Origin: Pseudomonas guariconensis
GTDB lineage: Bacteria; Pseudomonadota; Gammaproteobacteria; Pseudomonadales; Pseudomonadaceae
DNA: 64,000 nt
Reading direction: 5' to 3'
Assembly: GCF_900102675.1 (NCBI RefSeq)
Contig: NZ_FMYX01000015.1
Location: 62,001 to 126,000 of the forward strand
This document shows, piece by piece, positions 47,700 through 59,726 of this stretch. How positions within the stretch are numbered: position 1 is the first letter of the stretch; each line of letters opens with the position of its first letter. The position numbers and the translations under genes were made by a program. The notes below the pieces were generated by a model. It did not search any database and had not been told where the DNA came from. It saw only the letters and a list, made by a program, of their open reading frames with translations.

Positions 47700-48026
47700 C
47701 TACTTCTCCGGCATTGGCATCGGGAACGGCATCACGTTACCGCCACCCTTGGCCTCGCTGATCTTCGCCGTCCCCAATCGCTCCACCTCGTCGATACGCA
47801 CGATCGAATGCATCGGCACGAAACTGCGCACCACACCTTCGAACTGCGCCTTGAGCTTCTCTTCGCTGGGGTCGACTACGACCTGGGTGCGCTCGCCGAA
47901 AACGAACTCCTCGATTTCAAGAAAGCCCCACAGGTCGCTCTGGTAGATCTGCTTGGCATACATCTCGAAGACCTGGCCCTGGTTGAGAAAGATCACTTTA
48001 TAGATGGCGGGTTCGCGTTTGCTCAT
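47700..48026 (-). CDS. DUF1820 family protein
   Basis: 108-residue conserved protein, strand-rich: YKVIFLNQGQVFEMYAKQIYQSDLWGFLEIEEFVF and FVPMHSIVRIDEVERLG. No signal peptide or catalytic motif. DUF1820 proteins have no known role. I used the ATG at 48026 (MSKREPAIYKV); a further in-frame ATG at 48044 adds six residues. Divergent from miaB and convergent with the Sel1 gene. Confidence 0.85.
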   Translation of the reverse strand: MSKREPAIYKVIFLNQGQVFEMYAKQIYQSDLWGFLEIEEFVFGERTQVVVDPSEEKLKAQFEGVVRSFVPMHSIVRIDEVERLGTAKISEAKGGGNVMPFPMPMPEK

Positions 48027-48151
48027 GATCGAAGAAGACGACACCGTGTTAGGAAAATGGCCGGCATCATAGCAGACCGCTTGCCCTGTTAAGCACCCGG
48101 TGCCACCTCTATAATGTGCGGCCTTTCAGCACCCGCAGCAGATGATTTGCC

Positions 48152-49480
48152 ATGGCCAAGAAGCTTTACATTGAAACCCACGGTTGCCAGATGAACGAGT
48201 ACGACAGCTCGCGCATGATCGACCTGTTGGGCGAACACCAGGCCCTGGAAGTCACCGAGCGCCCCGACGACGCCGATGTCATCCTGCTCAACACCTGTTC
48301 GATCCGCGAAAAAGCACAGGATCAGGTGTACTCCAAGCTCGGCCGCTGGCGCGCCCTGAAGGACCGCAACCCAGACATGGTCATCGCCGTCGGGGGTTGC
48401 GTGGCCAGCCAGGAAGGCGAGGCCCTGCGCAAGCGCGCGCCTTACGTCGATGTGGTGTTCGGTCCGCAGACCCTGCACCGTCTGCCAGAAATGATCGACG
48501 CCGCGCGCATCACTCGGGTACCGCAAGTCGATGTGTCGTTCCCTGAAATCGAAAAGTTCGACCACCTTCCCGAGCCCCGCATCGACGGCCCGACGGCATT
48601 CGTCTCGGTCATGGAGGGCTGCAGCAAGTACTGCACCTTCTGCGTGGTGCCCTATACCCGTGGCACCGAGGTCAGCCGCCCCTTCGACGACGTACTGGCC
48701 GAGGTCATCCACCTGGCCGAGAATGGCGTGCGCGAAATCACCCTGCTGGGCCAGAACGTCAACGGCTATCGCGGCCTGACCCACGATGGCCGTCTGGCAG
48801 ACCTCGCCGAGCTGATCCGTGTGGTGGCGGCAGTCGACGGAATCGAACGGATCCGCTACACCACCTCGCACCCACTGGAATTCTCCGACAGCCTGATCCA
48901 GGCCCACGCCGAGGTGCCACAGCTGGTCAAGCACCTGCACCTGCCGGTACAGGCAGGCTCCGACCGCGTGCTGGCGGCCATGAAGCGCAACCACACGATC
49001 CTCGAGTACAAGTCCAAGCTGCGAAAGCTCAAGGCTGCGGTACCGGACATCTGCATCAGCTCGGACTTCATCGTCGGCTTCCCCGGCGAGACCGAGAAGG
49101 ACTTCGAGCAAACCATGAAGCTGGTGGCCGAGGTCGGTTTCGACTTTTCCTTCTCCTTCGTCTACAGCGCACGTCCCGGCACCCCGGCCGCGGAGCTTGT
49201 GGACGATACGCCCGAGGAGGTCAAGAAACAGCGTCTGCAACTGCTGCAGCACCGCATCGACCAGCAGGGTTTCGAAATCAGCCGACGCATGGTCGGCAGT
49301 GTCCAGCGCATCTTGGTCACCGACTTCTCCAAGCGTGACCCAGGCAAGCTGCAAGGCCGTACCGAGAATAATCGAATCGTCAACTTCCACTGCGACAATC
49401 CAGCGCTGATCGGCCAACTGGTGGATGTACGCATCGAAGAGGCCAAGCCCCATTCGCTGGTCGGCTCATTGATTGAATGA
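48152..49480 (+). CDS. miaB: tRNA-2-methylthio-N6-dimethylallyladenosine synthase MiaB
   Basis: Radical-SAM methylthiotransferase acting on tRNA position 37. The 442 residues show the N-terminal UPF0004 domain with Cys12, Cys49 and Cys83 for the auxiliary cluster, and the radical-SAM cluster Cys157/161/164 (CSKYCTFC), exactly at the E. coli positions. A C-terminal TRAM domain follows ([19 protein letters not shown]). A TATAAT box lies at 48110-48115. It begins the miaB-ybeZ-ybeY-corC-lnt region, although 189 bases and a REP pair separate it from ybeZ. Confidence 0.98.
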   Translation: MAKKLYIETHGCQMNEYDSSRMIDLLGEHQALEVTERPDDADVILLNTCSIREKAQDQVYSKLGRWRALKDRNPDMVIAVGGCVASQEGEALRKRAPYVDVVFGPQTLHRLPEMIDAARITRVPQVDVSFPEIEKFDHLPEPRIDGPTAFVSVMEGCSKYCTFCVVPYTRGTEVSRPFDDVLAEVIHLAENGVREITLLGQNVNGYRGLTHDGRLADLAELIRVVAAVDGIERIRYTTSHPLEFSDSLIQAHAEVPQLVKHLHLPVQAGSDRVLAAMKRNHTILEYKSKLRKLKAAVPDICISSDFIVGFPGETEKDFEQTMKLVAEVGFDFSFSFVYSARPGTPAAELVDDTPEEVKKQRLQLLQHRIDQQGFEISRRMVGSVQRILVTDFSKRDPGKLQGRTENNRIVNFHCDNPALIGQLVDVRIEEAKPHSLVGSLIE

Positions 49481-49496
49481 TGATGGTGGTGGTCTG

Positions 49497-49560
49497 TTCG
49501 CCGGGGAACCCGCTCCCACCGAATGGCGGTAAACCTCGTGGGAGTGGGTCTACCCGCCAA
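49497..49560. repeat. REP element pair (inverted)
   Basis: TCGCCGGGGAACCCGCTCCCAC and GTGGGAGTGGGTCTACCCGCC face each other between miaB and ybeZ. Confidence 0.85.
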
Positions 49561-49669
49561 TGCGCCACCACAGATACCTGTCCCTTGATCGTTTCAGTGC
49601 TTTCGCCACTGCCCTTCAGGGGTTATTCTTGAGTTCACCTCCATTGCCGTCGAGCGGCTAAAAACGACC

Positions 49670-50668
49670 TTGAACGCACCCATACAACCTCATCGTTTCA
49701 TCCTCGAACCCTTCGAGGCCCACCGCTTCGCCAACTTGTGCGGCCAGTTCGACGAGCACCTGCGCCTGATCGAACAACGCCTGGCCATCGAAATCCGCAA
49801 CCGCGGCAACCAGTTCGAACTGATTGGCGAACCCAAGACCACCTCTGCCGCCGAGCAACTGCTGCGTCGCCTCTATCGCGAAGCCAAGGCTTCCGAGCTG
49901 TCGCCGGAAACCGTCCACCTGTACCTGCAGGAATCGACCGTCGAGAACCTAGACAACCCAGCGGTCAACGAGGTCAGCGTGTCGCTACGCACGCGCAAGG
50001 GCAACATCCGCCCGCGCGGGGTCAACCAGCAGCGCTACGTCAAGGAAATCCTGGCCAACGATATCAACTTCGGCATCGGTCCGGCCGGTACAGGCAAGAC
50101 CTATCTGGCTGTAGCCTGCGCCGTGGATGCCTTGGAGCGCGAACAGGTGCGCCGCATCCTGCTGGTGCGCCCGGCAGTGGAAGCCGGCGAGAAGCTCGGC
50201 TTCCTGCCTGGCGATCTGGCCCAGAAGATCGACCCGTACCTGCGCCCGCTGTACGACGCGCTCTACGAGATGCTCGGCTTCGAACACGTGGCCAAGCTGA
50301 TCGAGCGCCAAGTCATCGAAATTGCCCCGCTGGCCTACATGCGCGGTCGTACCCTGAACAACAGCTTCATCATCCTCGACGAAAGCCAGAACACCACCCT
50401 TGAGCAGATGAAGATGTTCCTCACCCGCATCGGCTTCGGCTCGACGGCGGTGATCACCGGCGACATCACCCAGGTCGACCTGCCGCGCGGCACCAAGTCG
50501 GGCTTGGCCCATGTGATCGAAGTGCTCAAGGACGTGCCGGGCATCAGCTTTACCCACTTCCAGCCCAAGGATGTGGTCCGCCACCCGTTGGTGCAGCGTA
50601 TCGTCGAAGCCTACGACCGCTTCGACGCGCGCCAGGCAAAGCCCGAGGTCCCCGGCAAAGATGCTTGA
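49670..50668 (+). CDS. ybeZ: PhoH-like ATPase YbeZ
   Basis: 332 residues. P-loop GPAGTGKT (137-144), Walker [12 protein letters not shown], and the PhoH signature [20 protein letters not shown]. YbeZ acts with the endonuclease YbeY in ribosome/rRNA quality control. The start is TTG at 49670 ([20 protein letters not shown]): no in-frame ATG precedes the conserved N-terminus. The stop overlaps the ybeY start by 8 bases, indicating coupling. Confidence 0.93.
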   Translation: MNAPIQPHRFILEPFEAHRFANLCGQFDEHLRLIEQRLAIEIRNRGNQFELIGEPKTTSAAEQLLRRLYREAKASELSPETVHLYLQESTVENLDNPAVNEVSVSLRTRKGNIRPRGVNQQRYVKEILANDINFGIGPAGTGKTYLAVACAVDALEREQVRRILLVRPAVEAGEKLGFLPGDLAQKIDPYLRPLYDALYEMLGFEHVAKLIERQVIEIAPLAYMRGRTLNNSFIILDESQNTTLEQMKMFLTRIGFGSTAVITGDITQVDLPRGTKSGLAHVIEVLKDVPGISFTHFQPKDVVRHPLVQRIVEAYDRFDARQAKPEVPGKDA

Positions 50669-51134
50669 ACTCGACCTGCAACGGGCCACGGATGCTGCCG
50701 CCCCGGATGACGCTGCCTTCCGTCGCTGGTGCGAACTGGCGCTGCGCCAGCGCACCGCCGACTCGGAAATGACCATTCGCCTGGTCGATGAACCCGAAGG
50801 CCGTGAGCTGAACCACACCTACCGGCACAAGGACTACGCCACCAACGTGCTGTCCTTCCCCGCCGACGTTCCCGATGACCTGCTCGACATCCCCCTGCTG
50901 GGCGACTTGGTCATTTGCGTGCCAGTGGTCGAGCGGGAAGCCACCGAGCAAGGCAAGTCGCTCGAAGCCCACTGGGCGCACCTGGTCATCCATGGCTGCC
51001 TGCACCTGCTTGGCTACGATCATATCGAGGACGACGAAGCCGAGGAGATGGAAGCCCTGGAACGAACCTTGCTGGCGGAATTGGGTCACCCGGACCCTTA
51101 CGCCGACGACGAAATCACACAACCTGACAACTGA
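50661..51134 (+). CDS. ybeY: rRNA maturation endoribonuclease YbeY
   Basis: Zinc endonuclease of 16S rRNA 3'-end maturation and 70S quality control. The 157 residues carry the metal site [11 protein letters not shown] (His111, His115, His121) and the upstream block [17 protein letters not shown]. The ATG at 50661 overlaps ybeZ. An acidic tail ([13 protein letters not shown]) ends the protein. It is followed 21 bases later by corC. Confidence 0.97.
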   Translation: MLELDLQRATDAAAPDDAAFRRWCELALRQRTADSEMTIRLVDEPEGRELNHTYRHKDYATNVLSFPADVPDDLLDIPLLGDLVICVPVVEREATEQGKSLEAHWAHLVIHGCLHLLGYDHIEDDEAEEMEALERTLLAELGHPDPYADDEITQPDN

Positions 51135-51155
51135 AAAGGATCACGAGTAACCGCC

Positions 51156-51995
51156 ATGAGCGAAGACCGATCGAGCAATGGGCAGAAGTCCTGGCTGGGT
51201 AAACTGACCCAGGCTTTTGCCCATGAGCCGAAAAACCGCCAGGAGCTTCTCGAGCTGCTGCGCGAAGCCCATCAGAACAAACTGCTCGACAGCGAAGCGC
51301 TGACCATCGTCGAAGGCGCCATCCAGGTCGCCGACCTGCAGGTGCGTGACATCATGGTGCCGCGCTCGCAGATGATCAGCATCAAGGCCAGCCAGTCTCC
51401 ACGCGAATTCCTGCCAGCGGTGATCGATGCCGCGCACTCGCGCTACCCGGTGATCGGTGAAGGCCATGACGATGTGCTCGGGATCCTCCTGGCCAAGGAC
51501 CTGCTGCCGCTGATCCTCAAGGAGAACGGCGACAGCTTCAACATCAAGGACCTGCTGCGCCCGGCCACCTTCGTGCCGGAGTCCAAGCGCCTGAACGTGC
51601 TGCTGCGCGAATTCCGCGCCAACCACAACCACATGGCCATCGTCATCGATGAATATGGCGGCGTGGCGGGCCTGGTGACCATCGAGGACGTGCTCGAGCA
51701 GATCGTCGGCGACATCGAGGACGAGCACGATGTCGAGGAAGACAGCTACATCAAGCCACTGCCCAGTGGCGACTTCCTGATCAAGGCCTTGACCCCGATC
51801 GAGAACTTCAACGAGTTCTTCGACTCGGAGTTCTCCGACGATGAGTTCGATACTGTGGGCGGCCTGGTGATGAGTGCCTTCGGCCACCTGCCCAAGCGCA
51901 ACGAGACCACCGAGATCGGGGCCTACAAGTTCCGTATTCTCAACGCCGACAGCCGGCGGATACACTTGCTGCGCCTGACTCCGATCACCCGTTAA
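51156..51995 (+). CDS. corC: CorC/YbeX-type CBS-domain protein
   Basis: 279 residues. Two CBS domains (RDIMVPRSQMISIKASQSPREF, GILLAKDLLPLI; then FVPESKRLNVLLREFRANHNHMAIVIDEYGGVAGLVTIEDVLEQIVGDI) precede a CorC_HlyC transporter-associated domain (ALTPIENFNEFFDSEFSDDEFDTVGGLV). There are no membrane spans, so it is the soluble YbeX form linked to Mg/Co efflux or, with YbeY/YbeZ, ribosome metabolism. It is separated from lnt by 8 bases. Confidence 0.95.
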   Translation: MSEDRSSNGQKSWLGKLTQAFAHEPKNRQELLELLREAHQNKLLDSEALTIVEGAIQVADLQVRDIMVPRSQMISIKASQSPREFLPAVIDAAHSRYPVIGEGHDDVLGILLAKDLLPLILKENGDSFNIKDLLRPATFVPESKRLNVLLREFRANHNHMAIVIDEYGGVAGLVTIEDVLEQIVGDIEDEHDVEEDSYIKPLPSGDFLIKALTPIENFNEFFDSEFSDDEFDTVGGLVMSAFGHLPKRNETTEIGAYKFRILNADSRRIHLLRLTPITR

Positions 51996-52003
51996 GGACA
52001 AAC

Positions 52004-53521
52004 ATGCGTTGGATCACCCGCCCCGGCTGGCCCGGTAACCTGCTGGCCCTGGCGGCCGGCGCATCGACCCTCCTGGCCCTGGCGCCGTTCGACATCTGGC
52101 CTCTGGCGCTGCTGTCCATCGCCCTGCTCTACCTCGGCCTGCGCGAGCTCAGCCCGCGCCAGGCGATGTGGCGTGGCTGGTGGTTCGGTTTCGGCCTGTA
52201 CGGTGCCGGCACCTGGTGGATCTACGTCAGCATGAACACCTACGGCGGCGCCTCCCCGGCGCTGGCGATCGCGCTGCTGGTGGCGTTCTTCGCCGCCCTG
52301 GCCTGGTTCTTCGCCCTGCCCACCTGGCTATGGGCGCGCTGGCTGCGTCGCAATGAGGCTCCCCTGGCCGATGCCCTGTGCTTCGCCGCTCTGTGGCTGC
52401 TGCAGGAAGCCTTCCGCGGCTGGTTCCTGACCGGTTTCCCGTGGTTGTACGCAGGCTACAGCCAGCTCGATGGCCCCCTGGCCGGTCTGGCACCGCTGGG
52501 TGGCGTGTGGCTGATTTCCTTTGTCCTGGCACTGAGCGCTGCGCTGTTGTGCAACCTGCACCGCCTGCGTGAGCGTCCCTCGTTTCTGGCGGTGGGCGTG
52601 ATAGTGCTGTTGGCGCCCTGGGTGATCGGCATGGCGCTCAAGGGGCATGCCTGGACACAACCCTCCGGTGATCCACTGAAGGTCGCAGCGTTGCAGGGAA
52701 ATGTCGAGCAGGACCTGAAATGGGACCCGGCGCACATCGATGCGCAACTGGCGCTTTACCGCGACATGAGCTTCAGCTCCAAGCCAGTGGACTTGCTGGT
52801 CTGGCCGGAAACCGCCGTCCCCGTACTCAAGGACCAGGCCCAAGGCTACATCGACGTAATGGGGCGTTTTGCCGCCGATCGGCATTCGGCGCTGATCACC
52901 GGGGTGCCGGTGCGTGAAGTGGTGCACCACCAGCGCCGCTACTACAACGGCATCACCGTGACCGGAGAGGGCGACGGCACCTACCTCAAGCAGAAGCTGG
53001 TGCCCTTTGGTGAATACGTACCGCTGCAGGACATGCTCCGTGGGCTGATCGAGTTCTTCAACCTGCCGATGTCGGACTTCGCCCGCGGCCCAGCGGACCA
53101 GCCCTTGCTGCAGGCCAAGGGCTATCAGGTTGCGCCGTTCATCTGCTACGAGGTGGTCTATCCCGAGTTCGCAGCGGGCCTGGCCGCACGCAGCGACTTG
53201 CTGCTGACCATCAGCAACGACACCTGGTTCGGCACCTCCATCGGCCCCCTGCAACACTTGCAGATGGCCCAGATGCGTGCCCTGGAGGCCGGGCGCTGGA
53301 TGATCCGCGCCACCAACAATGGCGTCACCGCGTTGATCGACCCCTTCGGCAAGATCACTGCGCAGATCCCGCAGTTCCAGCAAGCCGTCCTCTACGGGGA
53401 TGTGGTGCCAATGCAGCAACTGACGCCCTACCTGCAATGGCGCTCCTGGCCGCTGGCGATTCTCTGTGCGCTACTGCTGGGATGGGCGCTCTTGGCGAGC
53501 CGGATCGCCAAGACCGTGTGA
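52004..53521 (+). CDS. lnt: Apolipoprotein N-acyltransferase
   Basis: Adds the third acyl chain to lipoproteins in the inner membrane. The 505 residues have about seven hydrophobic segments and a nitrilase-like periplasmic domain with the catalytic triad Glu269 (WPETAVP), Lys331 (KLVPFGEYVP) and Cys381 (FICYEVVYPEF). It is the last gene of the ybeZ-ybeY-corC-lnt run. A strong GC hairpin follows the stop. Confidence 0.97.
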   Translation: MRWITRPGWPGNLLALAAGASTLLALAPFDIWPLALLSIALLYLGLRELSPRQAMWRGWWFGFGLYGAGTWWIYVSMNTYGGASPALAIALLVAFFAALAWFFALPTWLWARWLRRNEAPLADALCFAALWLLQEAFRGWFLTGFPWLYAGYSQLDGPLAGLAPLGGVWLISFVLALSAALLCNLHRLRERPSFLAVGVIVLLAPWVIGMALKGHAWTQPSGDPLKVAALQGNVEQDLKWDPAHIDAQLALYRDMSFSSKPVDLLVWPETAVPVLKDQAQGYIDVMGRFAADRHSALITGVPVREVVHHQRRYYNGITVTGEGDGTYLKQKLVPFGEYVPLQDMLRGLIEFFNLPMSDFARGPADQPLLQAKGYQVAPFICYEVVYPEFAAGLAARSDLLLTISNDTWFGTSIGPLQHLQMAQMRALEAGRWMIRATNNGVTALIDPFGKITAQIPQFQQAVLYGDVVPMQQLTPYLQWRSWPLAILCALLLGWALLASRIAKTV

Positions 53522-53528
53522 CCTTCCA

Positions 53529-53547
53529 GGGGCCGCATTGCGGCCCC
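53529..53547. terminator. Hairpin between convergent lnt and YdcF-like genes
   Basis: Perfect 8-bp stem GGGGCCGC / GCGGCCCC with an ATT loop, between converging stops; no U-tract on either strand, so termination efficiency is uncertain. Confidence 0.5.
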
Positions 53548-53554
53548 GCGGTGG

Positions 53555-54316
53555 TCAGTAAAACAACCGATACCCCACCAACCCCACCGCCTCGTTGAGC
53601 AACTGTCCGCTGCGCCACACCGCCCGGCTATCGGGCAGCAAGCCGGCGAACGGCTGCGCATGGTCCTTGCCCAGGAATCCGACCGGTGCCGGCACCACCT
53701 CGAACCCTGCCTGCTCGAAACTCCAGCGCGAGCGCTGCATGTGCCAGGCTTGGGTCACCAGCACCACGCGGCGCACGCCTTGGGGTTGCACCAGCCGCGC
53801 GCTGAACTGGGCGTTCTCCCAAGTAGTGCGGCTGGCCTCTTCCTTCCAGCGCACGTCAACGCCGAAGTCCGACTTCATGCGATCGGCCATCAACTGGGCC
53901 TCGCTCGGCGGCGTGCCGTAGTGAAGCCCACCGGTGGTCAATACCGGCAGCCCCGAGGCCTTGGCCAGCTGCGCGGCATAGCGCATGCGCTCAAGAGCGG
54001 TGCCGGTCGGCTGGTCCTCTGCTCCCCAGGCCGGGTCGCCACGCTCACGCCCGGCGCCCAGCACCACGATCGCGTCGGCTCGCCCTGCCAGGGTCGCCCA
54101 TTGCGCCATCGGCAATGGCGCCTCGGTCTCCAACTGCCGGGCCGCCCGTTCCACCACCAGCGGCAAGCTCATCAGCCACAAACCACCCAGGCCAAGGGCA
54201 AAGCACAAGGCCGCCAGGCGCGGGCGTCGCGTGCGCAGCCACCAAGCTGCCAGCAAGAGCAAAAACAGCACGCCGGGAGGCAGCAACCATTGTTTGATGA
54301 AATAGCGAAGCGGCAT
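53555..54316 (-). CDS. YdcF/SanA-like DUF218 membrane protein
   Basis: 253 residues. Two N-terminal hydrophobic helices (PPGVLFLLLLAAWWL and LAALCFALGLGGLWLMSLPLVV) precede a DUF218 domain with ADAIVVLGAGRERGDPAWG, LTTGGLHYGTPPSEAQLM, EEASRTTWENAQFSARLV and VTQAWHMQRSRWSFEQAGFEVVPAPVGF. Such proteins are linked to envelope barrier function (SanA, ElyC), with no defined reaction. The ATG at 54316 follows CCAGGAGG. Confidence 0.9.
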   Translation of the reverse strand: MPLRYFIKQWLLPPGVLFLLLLAAWWLRTRRPRLAALCFALGLGGLWLMSLPLVVERAARQLETEAPLPMAQWATLAGRADAIVVLGAGRERGDPAWGAEDQPTGTALERMRYAAQLAKASGLPVLTTGGLHYGTPPSEAQLMADRMKSDFGVDVRWKEEASRTTWENAQFSARLVQPQGVRRVVLVTQAWHMQRSRWSFEQAGFEVVPAPVGFLGKDHAQPFAGLLPDSRAVWRSGQLLNEAVGLVGYRLFY

Positions 54317-54448
54317 GCACGGTCCTCCTGGAAAGGAGTGCAGCCTAAGAGGATCGGCGCCGGGCAACAAGTGCGCGTCCGGCGCCGATCATGAGCAGTT
54401 TAAGTTGAGTACCGGCGCACGACGGTCTGCGCCTGGAATCCAGAACGG

Positions 54449-54760
54449 CTAGCGGGACAGCGTCCGGGATCTCGCCGTGGTGGCGGGGCGTTTCTTGTCC
54501 TTGAGCCAGACGATCTTCGCCGACGTCGGCTCCGGTTGCTGGTAAGCACCGGCGCTGGCGAAACGACCTTCCGGGAGGGTTTCCAGGTAGGCCTTGATCA
54601 CTTCGAACTCGGCGTGGCTCAGGCCACGCAGTTCCAGTTCAGCTGGCATCTCGTCGCGTAATCGTACGGAGGTCCTGGCCACTTCGAGTGCCAAGCCCAG
54701 GCGGTCGATCAAGCGTTCGTATAGCTCCGGTTTGATTGCGGGTAGCTGCGACTCTCCCAT
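54449..54760 (-). CDS. Conserved small cytoplasmic protein of unknown function
   Basis: 103 residues, helical and charged: PELYERLIDRLGLALEVARTSVRLRDEMPAELELRGLSHAEFEVIKAYLETL, followed by a basic Lys/Arg/Ser-rich C-terminus (KDKKRPATTARSRTLSR). No known domain recognised. It stands alone, divergent from leuS, 231 bases away. Confidence 0.75.
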   Translation of the reverse strand: MGESQLPAIKPELYERLIDRLGLALEVARTSVRLRDEMPAELELRGLSHAEFEVIKAYLETLPEGRFASAGAYQQPEPTSAKIVWLKDKKRPATTARSRTLSR

Positions 54761-54820
54761 CCGTTCACCTCATTGAAGATAAGAATATCTCCCCCAAAGA
54801 TGAGCTTAGCGTCACTCTGA

Positions 54821-57598
<2,778 letters not shown>

Positions 57599-57604
57599 TG
57601 GCAA

Positions 57605-57633
57605 CGCCCGCCCGCGCATGTTGCGGGCGGGCG
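57605..57633 (+). other. GC hairpin between leuS and lptE
   Basis: 11-bp perfect stem CGCCCGCCCGC / GCGGGCGGGCG with a 7-base loop, without U-tract. It could set the leuS to lptE expression ratio by partial termination or 3'-end protection. Confidence 0.5.
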
Positions 57634-57659
57634 GAATTGGCCCACAAGGGAGCTACAAC

Positions 57660-58265
57660 ATGATCAAACGCAATCTGCTGGTAATGGGCCTGGCCGTCGT
57701 GCTCAGCGCCTGCGGTTTCCAGCTGCGCGGCACCGGCACCACCGAGCTGAGCATCAAGGAAATGGACCTGCGCGCGCGCAATGCTTATGGCGAGACCGTG
57801 ACCGAGCTGCGCGAATCCCTCAAGCGCAACGGCGTCAATGTCCACTCAGGCGCCCCCTACCGCCTGGTGCTGACCGACGAGCAGCAAACCCAGCGCGCCG
57901 CCACCTATAGCGGCGGCAACCGGTCGGTCGAATACGAACTCACCACCGTGCTCAATTACAGCATGCTGGGCCTGAACGACATCCCGCTGCTGAGCGACAA
58001 GATCGAAGTGCGCAAGATCTACGTGCATGACGGCGACAACATCACAGGCTCCGACCAGGAAGCCACCCAAGCCCGCGAAGAAATGCGCCGCGATCTGGTC
58101 CAGGCCATGCTCGTTCGCCTGCAAATGCTGACCCCGGGCCACCTGGACGAGCTGCAGCGCGAAGCAGAAGAACGCGCCAAGGCCGAAGCCCAGGCCCAGG
58201 AGGCGGCCCGCCGCCAGCAGGACGAAACGCCGCAGCAATCCCCAATGGAAGTTCCGGCCAACTGA
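57660..58265 (+). CDS. lptE: LPS-assembly lipoprotein LptE
   Basis: Outer-membrane lipoprotein that plugs LptD and helps export lipopolysaccharide. The 201 residues begin MIKRNLLVMGLAVVLSAC with lipobox Cys18, followed by GFQLRG, the usual LptE start. The C-terminal 40 residues form an Ala/Glu/Gln-rich helix (LDELQREAEERAKAEAQAQ) beyond the core fold. The ATG at 57660 follows AAGGGAG. It lies between leuS and holA, as in many gammaproteobacteria. Confidence 0.95.
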   Translation: MIKRNLLVMGLAVVLSACGFQLRGTGTTELSIKEMDLRARNAYGETVTELRESLKRNGVNVHSGAPYRLVLTDEQQTQRAATYSGGNRSVEYELTTVLNYSMLGLNDIPLLSDKIEVRKIYVHDGDNITGSDQEATQAREEMRRDLVQAMLVRLQMLTPGHLDELQREAEERAKAEAQAQEAARRQQDETPQQSPMEVPAN

Positions 58266-58277
58266 CCGAGGCCGAAC

Positions 58278-58297
58278 GGGGCACCTTTGGGTGCCCC
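58278..58297 (+). other. GC hairpin between lptE and holA
   Basis: GGGGCACC / GGTGCCCC 8-bp stem, TTTG loop, no U-tract, just 11 bases before the holA start. It may lower holA translation or transcription. Confidence 0.45.
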
Positions 58298-58307
58298 CGC
58301 ATCCACC

Positions 58308-59345
58308 ATGAAGCTCTCCCCCGCCCAACTCAACAAACACCTGCAAGGTGCCCTGGCCCCGGTCTACGTGGTCAGCGGCGACGATCCGCTGCTTTGTCAG
58401 GAAGCCGCCGACGCCATCCGTACCGCGGCTCGCCAGCAGGGCTTCGACGAACGCCAGGTGTTCAGTGCCGACGCCAATTTCGACTGGGGCACCCTGCTCC
58501 AGGCCGGCGCCAGCCTTTCCTTGTTCGCCCAAAGGCGCCTGCTGGAGCTGCGCCTGCCATCGGGCAAGCCCGGCGACAAGGGCGCTGCCGCGTTAATGGA
58601 GTACTGCGCCAACCCGGCCGAAGACACATTACTGCTGGTCAGCCTGCCCAAACTCGACGGCAGCGCGCAGAAGACCAAATGGGGCAAGGCGCTGATCGAA
58701 GGCCAGCACTGCCAATTCATCCAGATCTGGCCAGTCGACGCGCAGCAACTGCCACAGTGGATCAATCAGCGCCTGTCCCAGGCCGGACTGTCCGCCCAAC
58801 GTGACGCGGTCGACCTGATCGCCGCGCGGGTCGAAGGCAACCTACTGGCAGCCGCCCAAGAGATCGAAAAACTCAAGTTGTTAGCCGAAGGCAACCAGAT
58901 CACGGTGGAAACCGTGCAGGCTGCCGTAGCCGACAGCGCTCGCTTCGACGTGTTCGGGCTGGTCGATGCCATCCTCAACGGCGAGGCGGCCCACGCCCTG
59001 CGCATGCTGGAAGGCTTGCGCGGCGAAGGGGTCGAGCCACCAGTCATCCTTTGGGCCCTGGCGCGCGAGTTGCGCCTGCTGGCTGGGCTTGCCCAGCAAT
59101 TCAGCCAAGGCGTGCCGCTGGACAAGGCCTTCAGCCAGGCACGACCACCTGTGTGGGATAAACGCCGACCACTGGTCAGCAAAGCTCTCCAGCGCCTGTC
59201 CGCGCAGCGTTGGGCGCAGTTGCTGCAGGATGCTCAGCGCATCGACGCCCAGATCAAAGGTCAGGCCGAAGGTTCCCCCTGGACGGGGCTGGCGCGGCTG
59301 GCGCTGCTGATGGCCGGGCAACGCCTGGCGTTGCCTGGCGAGTAA
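58308..59345 (+). CDS. holA: DNA polymerase III subunit delta
   Basis: Clamp-loader subunit that opens the beta clamp. The 345 residues start MKLSPAQLNKHLQGALAPVYVVSGDDPLLCQEA, the typical delta N-terminus. Further marks are YCANPAEDTLLLVSLPKLD, DLIAARVEGNLLAAAQEIEKL and FDVFGLVDAILNGE, with the C-terminal helical collar. The ATG at 58308 was chosen over a frame from 58287. Confidence 0.95.
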   Translation: MKLSPAQLNKHLQGALAPVYVVSGDDPLLCQEAADAIRTAARQQGFDERQVFSADANFDWGTLLQAGASLSLFAQRRLLELRLPSGKPGDKGAAALMEYCANPAEDTLLLVSLPKLDGSAQKTKWGKALIEGQHCQFIQIWPVDAQQLPQWINQRLSQAGLSAQRDAVDLIAARVEGNLLAAAQEIEKLKLLAEGNQITVETVQAAVADSARFDVFGLVDAILNGEAAHALRMLEGLRGEGVEPPVILWALARELRLLAGLAQQFSQGVPLDKAFSQARPPVWDKRRPLVSKALQRLSAQRWAQLLQDAQRIDAQIKGQAEGSPWTGLARLALLMAGQRLALPGE

Positions 59346-59360
59346 GCTATCTGCACTATT

Positions 59361-59385
59361 CCTGTAGGGGCTGGCGAAGCCAGCA
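59361..59385. repeat. REP-like element
   Basis: CCTGTAGGGGCTGGCGAAGCCAGC, a diverged REP-type palindrome with a GCTGGC/GCCAGC stem, after holA. Confidence 0.6.
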
Positions 59386-59501
59386 ATCGGCTGAAAAAGT
59401 CTGCAAGACAGCCCCTATCTGCCCATAAATACAATCAATTGGCTCCTGCCCTACCCTGGTCTTACAGTGCGCCCCGACATCCACCCAACCGGGGTATCGC
59501 C

Positions 59502-59666
59502 ATGAGCAAGAAGCCGAAGAAGCACGGGCCGAACAAGGCCAAGTCCATCATCGCCCAGCCACTGTTCCGCTGCCGCCAGGAACGACCGAACAAGGGCAAA
59601 GGCAGCTACCGCCGCGAAGCCTTCCAATCGAGAGATTGGGAGGCTTCTTGCTTTTTGGCCGCATGA
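59502..59666 (+). CDS. arfA: Alternative ribosome-rescue factor ArfA
   Basis: 54-residue basic protein. It recruits RF2 to ribosomes stalled without a stop codon when tmRNA is limiting. Family marks are PLFRCRQERPNKGKGSYRR (compare PLFRQRVEKNKKGKGSYMR in E. coli) and DWEAS. The gene carries a terminator-like hairpin near its 3' end (59616-59656), so most transcripts may lack the stop at 59664-59666, making ArfA itself a tmRNA substrate, as known in E. coli by RNase III cleavage or termination. The ATG at 59502 follows a weak GGGGTATCGCC. Confidence 0.9.
   Translation: MSKKPKKHGPNKAKSIIAQPLFRCRQERPNKGKGSYRREAFQSRDWEASCFLAA
59616..59656 (+). terminator. Terminator-like hairpin inside arfA
   Basis: GAAGCCTTCCAATC (59616-59629) pairs with GATTGGGAGGCTTC (59634-59647), 14 pairs with one G-U, GAGA tetraloop, followed by TTGCTTTTT (59648-59656). 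It lies wholly before the stop codon, a design known to produce non-stop arfA mRNA. Confidence 0.85.
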
Positions 59667-59726
59667 AGGCAGGAAACCCCCAGTCATGATATGGTCGGCA
59701 CCTGAACCGCAATTCTGGATCTGTGC

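Noticed and set aside
48089-49453. A 454-codon frame antisense to miaB
   Set aside because: Codon-bias shadow of miaB, whose cysteine positions match E. coli.
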